Assembly: GCA_051746205.1 (NCBI GenBank)
Contig: JBNJEU010000043.1
Span: 1 to 14,448, forward strand
From: Thiohalospira sp051746205
GTDB taxonomy: Bacteria; Pseudomonadota; Gammaproteobacteria; Thiohalospirales; Thiohalospiraceae
Direction: 5' to 3'
DNA length: 14,448 bases
The notes beneath the pieces are model-generated. The model searched no databases and was not told where the DNA came from. It saw nothing but the letters and a program-made list of their open reading frames with translations. Below are positions 5,962-12,239 of the stretch, piece after piece. The stretch's first letter is position 1, and each line of letters starts with the position of its first letter. Made by a program: the position numbers and the translations under genes.

Positions 5962-5991
5962 TTGGCCCCCCGCTGCGGGTAATGTGATAAT
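5962..5991 (+). promoter_or_regulatory. Candidate promoter of the permease gene
   Basis: TTGGCC (5962-5967) and GATAAT (5986-5991, preceded by TGT as in an extended -10) are 18 nt apart, about 100 nt upstream of the permease start. The spacer contains CCCCGCTGCGGG, which is shared with the tusA leader hairpin. Confidence 0.4.
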
Positions 5992-6090
5992 GCCGCGCTT
6001 TACCACCGCCCCGGTTGCCGGGACACGCACCACGACCCGGTGAATCGCCGGGATAAACTGGCCAACGCACACAGCCGAGGAGCCCCACCC

Positions 6091-7983
6091 ATGATGGAGA
6101 CCCTGACTCTGACGCCGGAGATGATCCTGGTCCTCTGTATTCTGGCCGCGACCATCTTTCTGTTCATCTCCGAGATCGTCCGCGTGGACGTGGTGGCCAT
6201 CATCGTCATGGTCTCGCTGCCCCTGCTGGGGCTCGTCTTCTTTCCGGAGCAGGTGGCGCGACGCGCCGATGATGCCGGCGAGACCCTGTTCATCGCCTTC
6301 GACCAGACGTTTTCCGGTTTCTCGTCCAACGCGGTCATCTCCATCATCGCGGTCATCATCCTCGGCGCGGCGCTGGACAAGACGGGCATCATGAATCGAG
6401 TGGCTCGCCCCATCGTCCGCATCGCCGGTGGCAGTGAAGCGCGATTGACCGCCGGGATCTCCTCGACGGTGGGGGTCATTTCCGGCTTCATGCAGAACAT
6501 CGGTGCCGCCGCGCTCTTTCTACCGGCGGTCACCCGGATTGCCAAGAAGACCGGCATCCCCATCTCGCGACTGCTGATGCCCATGGGCTTCTGCGCCATC
6601 CTCGGCGGTACCGTGACCATGGTCGGCTCCAGTCCACTCATCCTGCTCAACGACCTGATGCACACCAGCGGCATCGACGATTCCTGGAGCCTGTTCGCCG
6701 TGACCCCCATCGGTCTCGCACTGATCGCCGCCGGCATCATCTACTTCATCATTGCCGGGCGCTGGGTCCTGCCCTCCAACGCCGACACCACCGACAGCAT
6801 CGCCACCGACTCAACCGAACTGGCCGCGGCCTACGACCTTCCGACCGAGACCTTCGAAGTGGAACTCGCTTCCGACAGCCGACTGGTCGGAATGGATCTG
6901 GAATCGACGCGGCTGCGCAAGGACTACCACGTCAGCGTGGTCGCCCTGGCCCGCAACCAGGAGCACATCTACGCTCCCGGCCGCGCCACCGTCTTCGGCA
7001 AGGACGACCTCCTCGCCCTGGTCGGCCGACGTGAAGATGTCCAACGTGCCGCCGCCGACTTCGGCCTGATCCAGCGCACCGATCTGGAGGAGTTCGCCGA
7101 AGACCTGGCCCCGTCCAACGCCGGTCTCGCCGAGGTAGTGGTGCCGCCGCGCTCGCGCCTCGTGGGCCGGACCATGCGTGAACTCCAGTTCCGCAACACC
7201 TACGACGTGGACCTGGTCGGGATCGCCCGCGGCGGTGAAACCAAGCGCTCCGGCCTCTCCGATGAACCCTTCGCCGCCGGTGACGCCCTGCTCGTTCACG
7301 GCCTCCACGAGAAGATCGGGCTGCTGCAGAAGGATCACCGCAACTTCATCGTCACCACCCCGGTGGAAGTGGAGGAGCTGCGCGAACACAAGGCGCCGTG
7401 GGCGATCACCTTCTTCCTTGTGGCCATCAGCATGATCCTGTTCACCGACATCCAGTTGTCGGTGGCGCTGATGACCGGCGCCCTGGGCACCATCCTCACC
7501 GGTGTGCTGACCATCGACGAGGCCTACGACGCGGTCGACTGGCGCACGGTCTTCCTGCTCGCGGGTCTGATCCCGCTGGGGATCGTCATGGAGCAGACCC
7601 AGACCGCGGCCTGGGTGGCGCAGGAGACACTGGATATCCTCGGAGACGTCGAACCCATCGTGATCATGACGGCCATCGCCATCCTGGCTACGGCATTCTC
7701 GCTGGTCATGTCCAATGTCGGCGCCACCGTTCTGCTGGTGCCACTGGCCATCGCCATGGCTCAGGGGGCCGGCGGTGCCGAGGCGGGAGCGCACCCCGCC
7801 GTCTTCGCCCTGGTGGTCGGTCTGGCGACTTCCAACTCCTTCCTGATCCCCACCCATCAGGTGAACGCCCTGATCATGGGGCCGGGCGGCTACCGGAACG
7901 CCGACTACATGCGGGCCGGCGCCGGGATGAGCATCATCTTCCTGGTGGTGCTGGTGACCATGCTGTACTTCTTCTACCAGTAG
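6091..7983 (+). CDS. SLC13/DASS-family anion permease with two RCK_C (TrkA-C) domains
   Basis: This 630-aa inner-membrane protein has an N-terminal block of helices (about residues 10-225), a cytoplasmic insert with two RCK_C domains (about 255-327 and 345-422, each beginning with a SRLVG-type motif), and a C-terminal block of helices (about 435-630). Conserved transporter motifs are MQNIGAA (134-140), SNVGATVLLVP (541-551) and SNSFLIPTHQVN (581-592), the paired re-entrant loops that bind anion and Na+. Relatives move sulfate, dicarboxylates or other anions, and the RCK_C pair probably senses a ligand. The substrate is not shown by the sequence. The soxAX genes across the promoter region make sulfate or another sulfur oxyanion a fair guess. 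The ATG at 6091 has GAGGAG 8 nt upstream; ATG 6094 follows directly and is a minor alternative. Confidence 0.9.
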   Translation: MMETLTLTPEMILVLCILAATIFLFISEIVRVDVVAIIVMVSLPLLGLVFFPEQVARRADDAGETLFIAFDQTFSGFSSNAVISIIAVIILGAALDKTGIMNRVARPIVRIAGGSEARLTAGISSTVGVISGFMQNIGAAALFLPAVTRIAKKTGIPISRLLMPMGFCAILGGTVTMVGSSPLILLNDLMHTSGIDDSWSLFAVTPIGLALIAAGIIYFIIAGRWVLPSNADTTDSIATDSTELAAAYDLPTETFEVELASDSRLVGMDLESTRLRKDYHVSVVALARNQEHIYAPGRATVFGKDDLLALVGRREDVQRAAADFGLIQRTDLEEFAEDLAPSNAGLAEVVVPPRSRLVGRTMRELQFRNTYDVDLVGIARGGETKRSGLSDEPFAAGDALLVHGLHEKIGLLQKDHRNFIVTTPVEVEELREHKAPWAITFFLVAISMILFTDIQLSVALMTGALGTILTGVLTIDEAYDAVDWRTVFLLAGLIPLGIVMEQTQTAAWVAQETLDILGDVEPIVIMTAIAILATAFSLVMSNVGATVLLVPLAIAMAQGAGGAEAGAHPAVFALVVGLATSNSFLIPTHQVNALIMGPGGYRNADYMRAGAGMSIIFLVVLVTMLYFFYQ

Positions 7984-7995
7984 AACGAGGAAGGC

Positions 7996-8157
7996 CCCGT
8001 TTCGTCGCCGCTCGACGGCGGGGTCCGGGATGGTCTTCGTGACCGGAGGGCGTCGGCCGCAGGGATGCGGCCGTCGAGCCTACACGGACGTATTCACGGC
8101 GTCCCTCCGGGCACGAAGACCACCCCGGACCCCGCCGTCGAGCGGCGACGAAACGGG
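7996..8157. repeat. 162-bp palindromic element with 46-bp near-perfect terminal inverted repeats (MITE-like)
   Basis: The left arm 7996-8041 and right arm 8112-8157 are reverse complements over 46 bp with one mismatch. After one further mismatch the arms continue as CCGGAGGG (8043-8050) and CCCTCCGG (8103-8110). The centre holds a second perfect hairpin, GGCCGCA-GGGA-TGCGGCC (about 8055-8072). It lies in the gap between the convergent permease and moaB genes, codes for nothing evident, and has no clear target-site duplication. It would act as a strong two-way transcription barrier. The design fits a non-autonomous palindromic mobile element or a large REP-type repeat; other copies would decide this. 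Confidence 0.85.
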
Positions 8158-8172
8158 ACACCACCTCTTTCT

Positions 8173-8703
8173 TCAGGACTCCATCAAGCGCGGGATCAGC
8201 TCGGCGAAGTTGCAGGGCTGGGTGCGCTGATCCAGGGATTTCTCCAGGATCCGATCCCAGGCGGTGCGGCAGGCGCCGGTGGAGCCGGGCAGGCAGAAGA
8301 CGAAGGTGCCGTTGGCGACACCGGCCAGGGCGCGGGAGGCCAGGGTGGAGGTGCCGATCTCCTGCCAGGAGAGCCAGCGGAAGGTCTCGCCGAAGCCGTC
8401 GATGACGCGGTCCAGCAGCGGCTCCACGGCTTCTGGGGTGCCGTCGCGGCCGGTGACGCCGGTGCCGCCGTTGGTGATGATCACCTGCACGGCGGGATCG
8501 GCGATCCAGCGACTGATCTCGCGACGCATCTGGTAGATGTCATCGGGGCAGATGACCCGCTCGGCCAGGGTGTGGCCCGCAGCGACAAGCCGCTCCTCCA
8601 GCGCCAGACCGGAGGTGTCGGTGGCTTCGGTGCGGCTGTCCGAGGCGGTGAGCACGGCAATGTTCAGGGGCCGGAATCCGGCATCGGGATGGGCGTGTCC
8701 CAT
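8173..8703 (-). CDS. moaB: MoaB/Mog-family molybdopterin adenylyltransferase-like protein
   Basis: This 176-aa protein matches MoaB in length and motifs: LTASDSRTEATDTSG near residue 20, VIITNGGTGVTGRDGTPEA (74-92) forming the molybdopterin-binding loop, and PGSTGACRTAWDRIL (139-153). The family adenylylates molybdopterin or helps insert metal in molybdenum cofactor synthesis in the cytoplasm. The ATG at 8703 is chosen because AAAGGAG lies 6 nt upstream; an ATG two codons earlier is too close to the ribosome binding site. It stands alone, facing the permease and divergent from the phosphatase. Molybdenum enzymes such as sulfite dehydrogenases are common in sulfur oxidisers, but none is encoded here. 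Confidence 0.92.
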   Translation of the reverse strand: MGHAHPDAGFRPLNIAVLTASDSRTEATDTSGLALEERLVAAGHTLAERVICPDDIYQMRREISRWIADPAVQVIITNGGTGVTGRDGTPEAVEPLLDRVIDGFGETFRWLSWQEIGTSTLASRALAGVANGTFVFCLPGSTGACRTAWDRILEKSLDQRTQPCNFAELIPRLMES

Positions 8704-9027
8704 GGGCATCTCCTTTATTGGGTAGTTCAGCGGGATCAGCACGGCTGTCTCGATTCGGTGGCCACGTCTTGCCCGTCGAGAAACAGTCGCCGGCATGTCT
8801 CTCGGCTCCCGGACTCACCGTGGCCGTTCATACTAACAACACGACCTCCAATGTTCTCCCGGGGGTTCTTCGGGCCTCGCGTCTTCAGCGCCGAACCCGC
8901 TATCGTGGTCGTATGGAACGTGGACACCCGGGTCCACGATCGCGCATGCATCCGCATGCATGGGAAATCCAGTATTCTCCACGCCTGGAAGAAGGCATCC
9001 CCGACAACCCGCTGGAGGTTCAAGACG
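8704..9027. other. 324-bp divergent intergenic region between moaB and the phosphatase
   Basis: No gene is supported. The visible structure is a 7-bp inverted repeat CGTGGAC/GTCCACG (8919-8938) and, just after it, two copies of GCATGCAT (8944-8951 and 8954-8961) that are themselves palindromic. I find no convincing promoter pair in either direction. Confidence 0.5.
8919..8961. repeat. Inverted repeat followed by a GCATGCAT direct repeat
   Basis: CGTGGAC at 8919-8925 pairs with GTCCACG at 8932-8938. The palindromic octamer GCATGCAT then occurs at 8944-8951 and 8954-8961, a 10-bp (one helical turn) spacing. This arrangement is typical of a protein-binding site ahead of a gene; the phosphatase starts 67 nt further on. 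Confidence 0.4.
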
Positions 9028-9630
9028 ATGGCAATCGCCAACCGCATCACCACCCTGCTCGGCGCCGTCGCCCTGACGGGCCTCGCCCTGATCCCCGCCA
9101 GGGTCCTGGCCACCGAGGCGCTGTGGGAGCGGCTCGCCGAGGGCGGTCTGGTGGTCATGGTCCGCCACACCGACGCCGAGAGCGGCGATCAGGAACGCTC
9201 CCTGCGCCTGACCGAACCGCGCGACTGCTCCCGCGAGGCCAATCTCACCGAACAGGGCCGCGCCGAGGCGAGCAGCCTGAAAGCCGCCCTCGAGGCGCAC
9301 GACGTACCGGTGGCGAGGGTCCTGACCGGCCGCTTCTGCCGCACGGTCCAGACCGCCGAGGAGGCGTTCGGCGGCGCCGAGGAATGGGCGGCCCTGGACC
9401 TGCTCAACGCCATGCCGGCGGGTGAATCGGACTTCCTCATGGAGGACGTGCGCGATCGCATGATCGACTTCGACGGCGACGGCAACCTCTTTCTGGTCAC
9501 CCACCGACCGAACATCAACACCCTCACCTTCCACAACCCGGAACCGGGTGACGTGGTCCTGCTGGAGGTCGACGATTTCGGCTCCACCGACGTGATCGGC
9601 GTCATCTCCCGGGACGCCTACCACGACTAG
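9028..9630 (+). CDS. Exported histidine phosphatase family protein
   Basis: This 200-aa protein has a Sec signal (MAIANRITTLLGAVALTGLALIP..., cleavage likely after VLA near residue 28). The catalytic block is VMVRHTDAE, a variant of the RHG motif (here RHT), which holds the His that is phosphorylated. LTEQGRAEA, TGRFCRTVQTAEEAF and the second catalytic His in VTHRPNINTL follow, as in the SixA/phosphoglycerate mutase-like branch. It probably acts as a periplasmic phosphatase with an unknown substrate. The ATG at 9028 has GGAGG 9 nt upstream and gives the signal peptide; the reading frame is open far upstream (to 8065) but that part runs through the palindromic element and opposite moaB. It converges on the rhodanese gene with only 11 bp between the stop codons. 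Confidence 0.85.
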   Translation: MAIANRITTLLGAVALTGLALIPARVLATEALWERLAEGGLVVMVRHTDAESGDQERSLRLTEPRDCSREANLTEQGRAEASSLKAALEAHDVPVARVLTGRFCRTVQTAEEAFGGAEEWAALDLLNAMPAGESDFLMEDVRDRMIDFDGDGNLFLVTHRPNINTLTFHNPEPGDVVLLEVDDFGSTDVIGVISRDAYHD

Positions 9631-9641
9631 CGCGTGTCCTC

Positions 9642-10565
9642 TTACAGCTCGAAATCACCACTGTAGGGCTCGTCGCCCTCGATCACCGGCAGCGACAGCG
9701 CCCGACCCCAGTGGGACCAGCCGCCGTCGTAGAGACGCACGTCCTCGTAGCCGAGGGCCTTGAGCTGCATGTAGGCCATGGTCATGCGGAAACCGTCGTG
9801 GCAGTAGACATAGATGGTCCGGTCGCGCGGCAGATCGGCGTAGAGGTCCGCCAACCGGTCGAGGTCGTGCCACTGGTGGGTCCCGGTATCGGCGCCGTCC
9901 ATGCTGACGATGTTCACCGCCCCGGGGATGTGCCCCCCGCGCGGGGCGCCGGCGGTCACGTCCCCGCTGTACTGCTCTTCGGGGCGCGCGTCGAGCAGGA
10001 ACACATCGTCGTCGCGGCGGGAGACCACGTCGTCGTAGATCCGCTCCCAGCGCACCATCAGCTCCGGCTCGGCCTCGTCGAGGGTGACGTCGCCGCGCGC
10101 GGTCTCCGGGGCCTCGGTCTCCAGTTCATTGAAGACGGTCCACTCGGTGGTGCCCCCCTCCATGACCTTCACCCGGTCCATGTCGAAACCGAACAGGTCG
10201 AACAGGTAGTACAGCCGGGAGGCCAGCGCCGTCACCGAGTCGTCGTAGATGACCACCCGCGAGTCGTCGTTCACTCCCCAGTCGCGCAGGGTCTCCTGGA
10301 AGGTCTCGCGGTCCGGGAAGTGCATCACCGGCAGACGGCTGTTGTCACCCAGGTCCTTGAACCGCTGCACCTGCACCGCGCCGGGGATGTGGCCGACGGT
10401 GTAGTAGCGGTGCGGGTGGTAACGGACTTCCAGGATCACCAGATCGGGATCGTCGATGTGCTCCTCGAGCCACATGGCGTCGACGATGAAATCGGGCTTT
10501 TCCGCCATCGCCAGGGCGGGCAGCACCATCAGGACCAGAGCAGTCCCGCGCAGGATACGCAGCAT
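9642..10565 (-). CDS. Exported two-domain rhodanese (thiosulfate/3-mercaptopyruvate-type sulfurtransferase)
   Basis: This 307-aa precursor has a signal peptide (VLMVLPALAMA, cleavage near residue 21). Two rhodanese domains follow: an inactive N-terminal one (about 25-150, with GHIPGAVQV and an Asp-Asp, YDDS, where an active Cys would sit) and an active C-terminal one (about 175-300, with LDARPEEQYSG, GHIPGAVNI and the active loop YCHDGFRMTM, Cys255). It moves sulfane sulfur from thiosulfate, polysulfide or a similar donor to a thiol acceptor in the periplasm. The loop residues (HDGFR) differ from the CRKGVT of classical thiosulfate rhodaneses, so the donor is open. The ATG at 10565 has GAGGAG 5 nt upstream. 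It is the last gene of a leftward operon, 53 bp after the MBL gene. Confidence 0.9.
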   Translation of the reverse strand: MLRILRGTALVLMVLPALAMAEKPDFIVDAMWLEEHIDDPDLVILEVRYHPHRYYTVGHIPGAVQVQRFKDLGDNSRLPVMHFPDRETFQETLRDWGVNDDSRVVIYDDSVTALASRLYYLFDLFGFDMDRVKVMEGGTTEWTVFNELETEAPETARGDVTLDEAEPELMVRWERIYDDVVSRRDDDVFLLDARPEEQYSGDVTAGAPRGGHIPGAVNIVSMDGADTGTHQWHDLDRLADLYADLPRDRTIYVYCHDGFRMTMAYMQLKALGYEDVRLYDGGWSHWGRALSLPVIEGDEPYSGDFEL

Positions 10566-10618
10566 GATGTCTCCTCGCTTCATGAGTGGAATTCGTCGGT
10601 ATGCCCCGCAGCCACGGC

Positions 10619-11587
10619 TCAGCCCTCGAACTGGAGGTAGGTCCGGTTCATGTTGGTCGGGTGCCAGTCCTCGAAGTGGCGCAGGTGCCGGAACGCCTCG
10701 GCATCGCGATAGCGGTCCATGACCTCCGGCATCGGCTGCCAGTCGGCGGCGTCGGCGCCGACCCCGTCCACCAGCAGATCGAGGTAATCACCGGTATGCG
10801 CGCGCGCCTCTTCGATGTCGGTGACCCGGCCATGGCCCGGCACAATGACCTCCGGCTCCAGGGTCTCCATGGCGGCATGAAAGGCGTCGCGCTGCGAGGC
10901 GACATCGGTGTACGGCTGTACGCCGAGCAGGCGCTCCACGTAGATCAGGTCGCCGGAGAAGAGGATCGACTGTTCCGGCAGCCAGACCACGGCGTCGCCG
11001 GGGAAGTGGGCATCGCCGAAGTCGCGCAGTTCCACCGCGACATCGCCGGCGTGGAAACGGTACGCATCGCCGGCGCGCGGCTCGGCGGCGTGGACCGGCT
11101 CGATGGTGGCCGCCTCCTCCTCGCCGAGGACATTCTCCATGCGTTGCCGATGGGTGCCGACATGGGAACGCTGGGTGGTCACAGTGCGCTCCAGGGCGAC
11201 GACCTCGGCGCCCCGCTCGGCAAAGTAGCTGTTACCGAGCCAGCGATGGTCCTGACTGCCGGTGTTCACCACCCAGCGCACCGGCTGGTCGGTGACCTCG
11301 GCCACCGCCTCGTCGATGATCGCCGCGCCGGCCGGCGAGGCGCCGCTGTCGACGACCAGCACGCCGTCATCGGTGACCACGATGCCGTAGTTGGCGTTCA
11401 TGGCGTGGTTCTCGGCGGTGCGCCCGTCGATGGAGCCGATGAGCGCATAGACATCCTCGCCGACCCGCTCCATTTCGAACGGGCCCACGGTGGTCGGCTC
11501 GAACTCGCCAGGCGCGCAGGCGGCCAGAACCAGCAGGGCGGCGAGCAGAACGCCTCGTGCCGGTGCGGCGCTGGATTTGATTCCCAT
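10619..11587 (-). CDS. Lipoprotein metallo-beta-lactamase-fold protein (SoxH-like) with a broken HxHxDH motif
   Basis: This 322-aa protein begins with a lipoprotein signal (VLLAALLVLAAC, lipobox Cys24). The MBL fold is clear: VVTDDGVLVVDSG (70-82), VVNTGSQDHRWLGN (106-119), GDAHFPGDAVVWLP (191-204), SILFSGDLIYVE (207-218) and VIVPGHGRVTD (248-257). The overall pattern resembles SoxH-like and quinoprotein-associated hydrolases. The first metal motif, normally HxHxDH, reads GSQDH here: both leading His are gone (G110, Q112), while D113, H114, H194, D213 and H252 remain. The site that normally binds two metals may bind one or none. The ATG at 11587 has GGAGG 8 nt upstream. The gene lies between a 147-aa unknown gene (69 bp upstream) and the exported rhodanese, which suggests a role in handling periplasmic sulfur compounds; the reaction is unknown. 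Confidence 0.88.
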   Translation of the reverse strand: MGIKSSAAPARGVLLAALLVLAACAPGEFEPTTVGPFEMERVGEDVYALIGSIDGRTAENHAMNANYGIVVTDDGVLVVDSGASPAGAAIIDEAVAEVTDQPVRWVVNTGSQDHRWLGNSYFAERGAEVVALERTVTTQRSHVGTHRQRMENVLGEEEAATIEPVHAAEPRAGDAYRFHAGDVAVELRDFGDAHFPGDAVVWLPEQSILFSGDLIYVERLLGVQPYTDVASQRDAFHAAMETLEPEVIVPGHGRVTDIEEARAHTGDYLDLLVDGVGADAADWQPMPEVMDRYRDAEAFRHLRHFEDWHPTNMNRTYLQFEG

Positions 11588-11656
11588 GGGGATTTCCTCC
11601 GTTGATTCAAACGCATGGCAGCGCTCGACGGCGCGGGCGGACGTGATCCATGCCCG

Positions 11657-12100
11657 TTACGAGCCCCCCGGCGCCAGCAGGCGCTGCCACCAGCGCCGCC
11701 GATTGCCCGGTGTCGGCCCGTCCTCGGCCACCGCCTCCGGCGGCACGCGGCTGAGGAGCCAGCGCGGCGGGATCACGCGCCCGCTGCTGCCGCAGGAGGC
11801 CCCCAGATTGTTCGGATCATACACCTTCACGAAGGTGGGCGCCTCGCGATCGTCGACGTAGACGATCCCGCAGAAGTCCTCGCGGTGGTCATGGCGCAGC
11901 AGGGCGTCCAGCTCCTCCAGGAAGGCCGGCAGTTCCGCCGCCGGCAGCGGTTCGTCGGGGACCGCCTCGCCCACCTGATAGACGTACCAGCCCTCGGGAT
12001 CGGCGCGCAGCCGCTCCCAGAAGGCATCGAGTTGATGCCAGCGCAGGATGCCGATCAGGGCACCGTGGTACAGCTGCTGAAAGCGGGAGGAATGCTCCAT
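11657..12100 (-). CDS. 147-aa protein of unknown function, first gene of the MBL-rhodanese operon
   Basis: No named family comes to mind with certainty. The protein has no signal peptide or membrane helix, so it is probably cytoplasmic. It starts MEHSSRFQQLYHGALIGILRW, is rich in Trp and acidic residues, and has two cysteines in well-defined contexts: EDFCGIVYVDD and VKVYDPNNLGASCGSSG (about 90-107). The second block reads like a conserved functional loop. The C-terminus is basic (GNRRRWWQRLL). I have the impression that similar short proteins ending in a DPNNLG-SCG block occur in other sulfur-oxidising proteobacteria, but this cannot be checked here. The ATG at 12100 is preceded by GAGG at short spacing, a moderate ribosome binding site. 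It lies 69 bp before the MBL gene and shares a control region with the divergent diguanylate cyclase gene. Confidence 0.82.
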   Translation of the reverse strand: MEHSSRFQQLYHGALIGILRWHQLDAFWERLRADPEGWYVYQVGEAVPDEPLPAAELPAFLEELDALLRHDHREDFCGIVYVDDREAPTFVKVYDPNNLGASCGSSGRVIPPRWLLSRVPPEAVAEDGPTPGNRRRWWQRLLAPGGS

Positions 12101-12173
12101 GGGGCCTCGCGGGGGAACGGGGGCGGCGTCACGCCGTCCAAGTGGGCATGTGTGAACAAAATCCTAGCATGGG

Positions 12174-12194
12174 GTGTTTCGAACACTCTATAGT
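12174..12194 (+). promoter_or_regulatory. Palindromic candidate operator next to a -10 box for the diguanylate cyclase
   Basis: GTGTT-TCG-AACAC (12174-12186) is a perfect 5-bp inverted repeat ending 2 bp before TATAGT (12189-12194), a good -10 hexamer. No -35 consensus lies at the right distance, and the palindrome occupies the spacer. A regulator bound here could control the cyclase and perhaps the divergent 147-aa/MBL/rhodanese operon. A -10 here would place transcription start near 12200, which supports the GTG 12240 start. Confidence 0.4.
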
Positions 12195-12239
12195 GGGGTT
12201 CCGGATGGACGTATTCCCCCAAACCGAACGGAACGGCTC

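Larger units (their letters stand above)
5683..6090. other. 408-bp divergent intergenic region between soxA and the permease
   Basis: No gene is seen. The half nearer soxA (about 5700-5880) is clearly AT-richer than the rest of the window. It holds a soxA promoter candidate, an inverted repeat AACTTCG/CGAAGTT (5716-5722 and 5751-5757), two copies of TCAACAAAC (5710-5718 and 5793-5801), a small plus-strand terminator at 5897-5916, and a permease promoter candidate at 5962-5991. The 5971-6090 part is GC-rich leader. Confidence 0.6.

Noticed and set aside
4699..5982. Plus-strand open frame of 427 codons opposite soxA and soxX
   Set aside because: It is a mirror of two genes with heme motifs and good ribosome binding sites; the translation resembles no protein.
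7996..8157. Complete insertion sequence at the palindromic element
   Set aside because: There is no transposase and no clear flanking target duplication; only a MITE-like or REP-like reading is possible.
8736..8860. Small minus-strand ORF (about 31 aa) upstream of moaB
   Set aside because: The GGAGG is too far from the ATG and the peptide shows no recognisable features.
8973..8978. TATTCT as a -10 box for the histidine phosphatase
   Set aside because: No acceptable -35 hexamer lies 16-18 nt upstream.
8065..9027. N-terminal extension of the histidine phosphatase (open frame from 8065)
   Set aside because: It would run through the palindromic element and opposite moaB. The ATG at 9028 gives a signal peptide and has a ribosome binding site.
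9631..9641. Terminator between the convergent phosphatase and rhodanese genes
   Set aside because: Only 11 bp separate the stop codons and no hairpin is present.
9711..11605. Two long plus-strand open frames opposite the rhodanese and MBL genes
   Set aside because: They are antisense to well-supported genes; the His/Val/Gly/Asp-rich translations are typical of reverse frames in GC-rich DNA.
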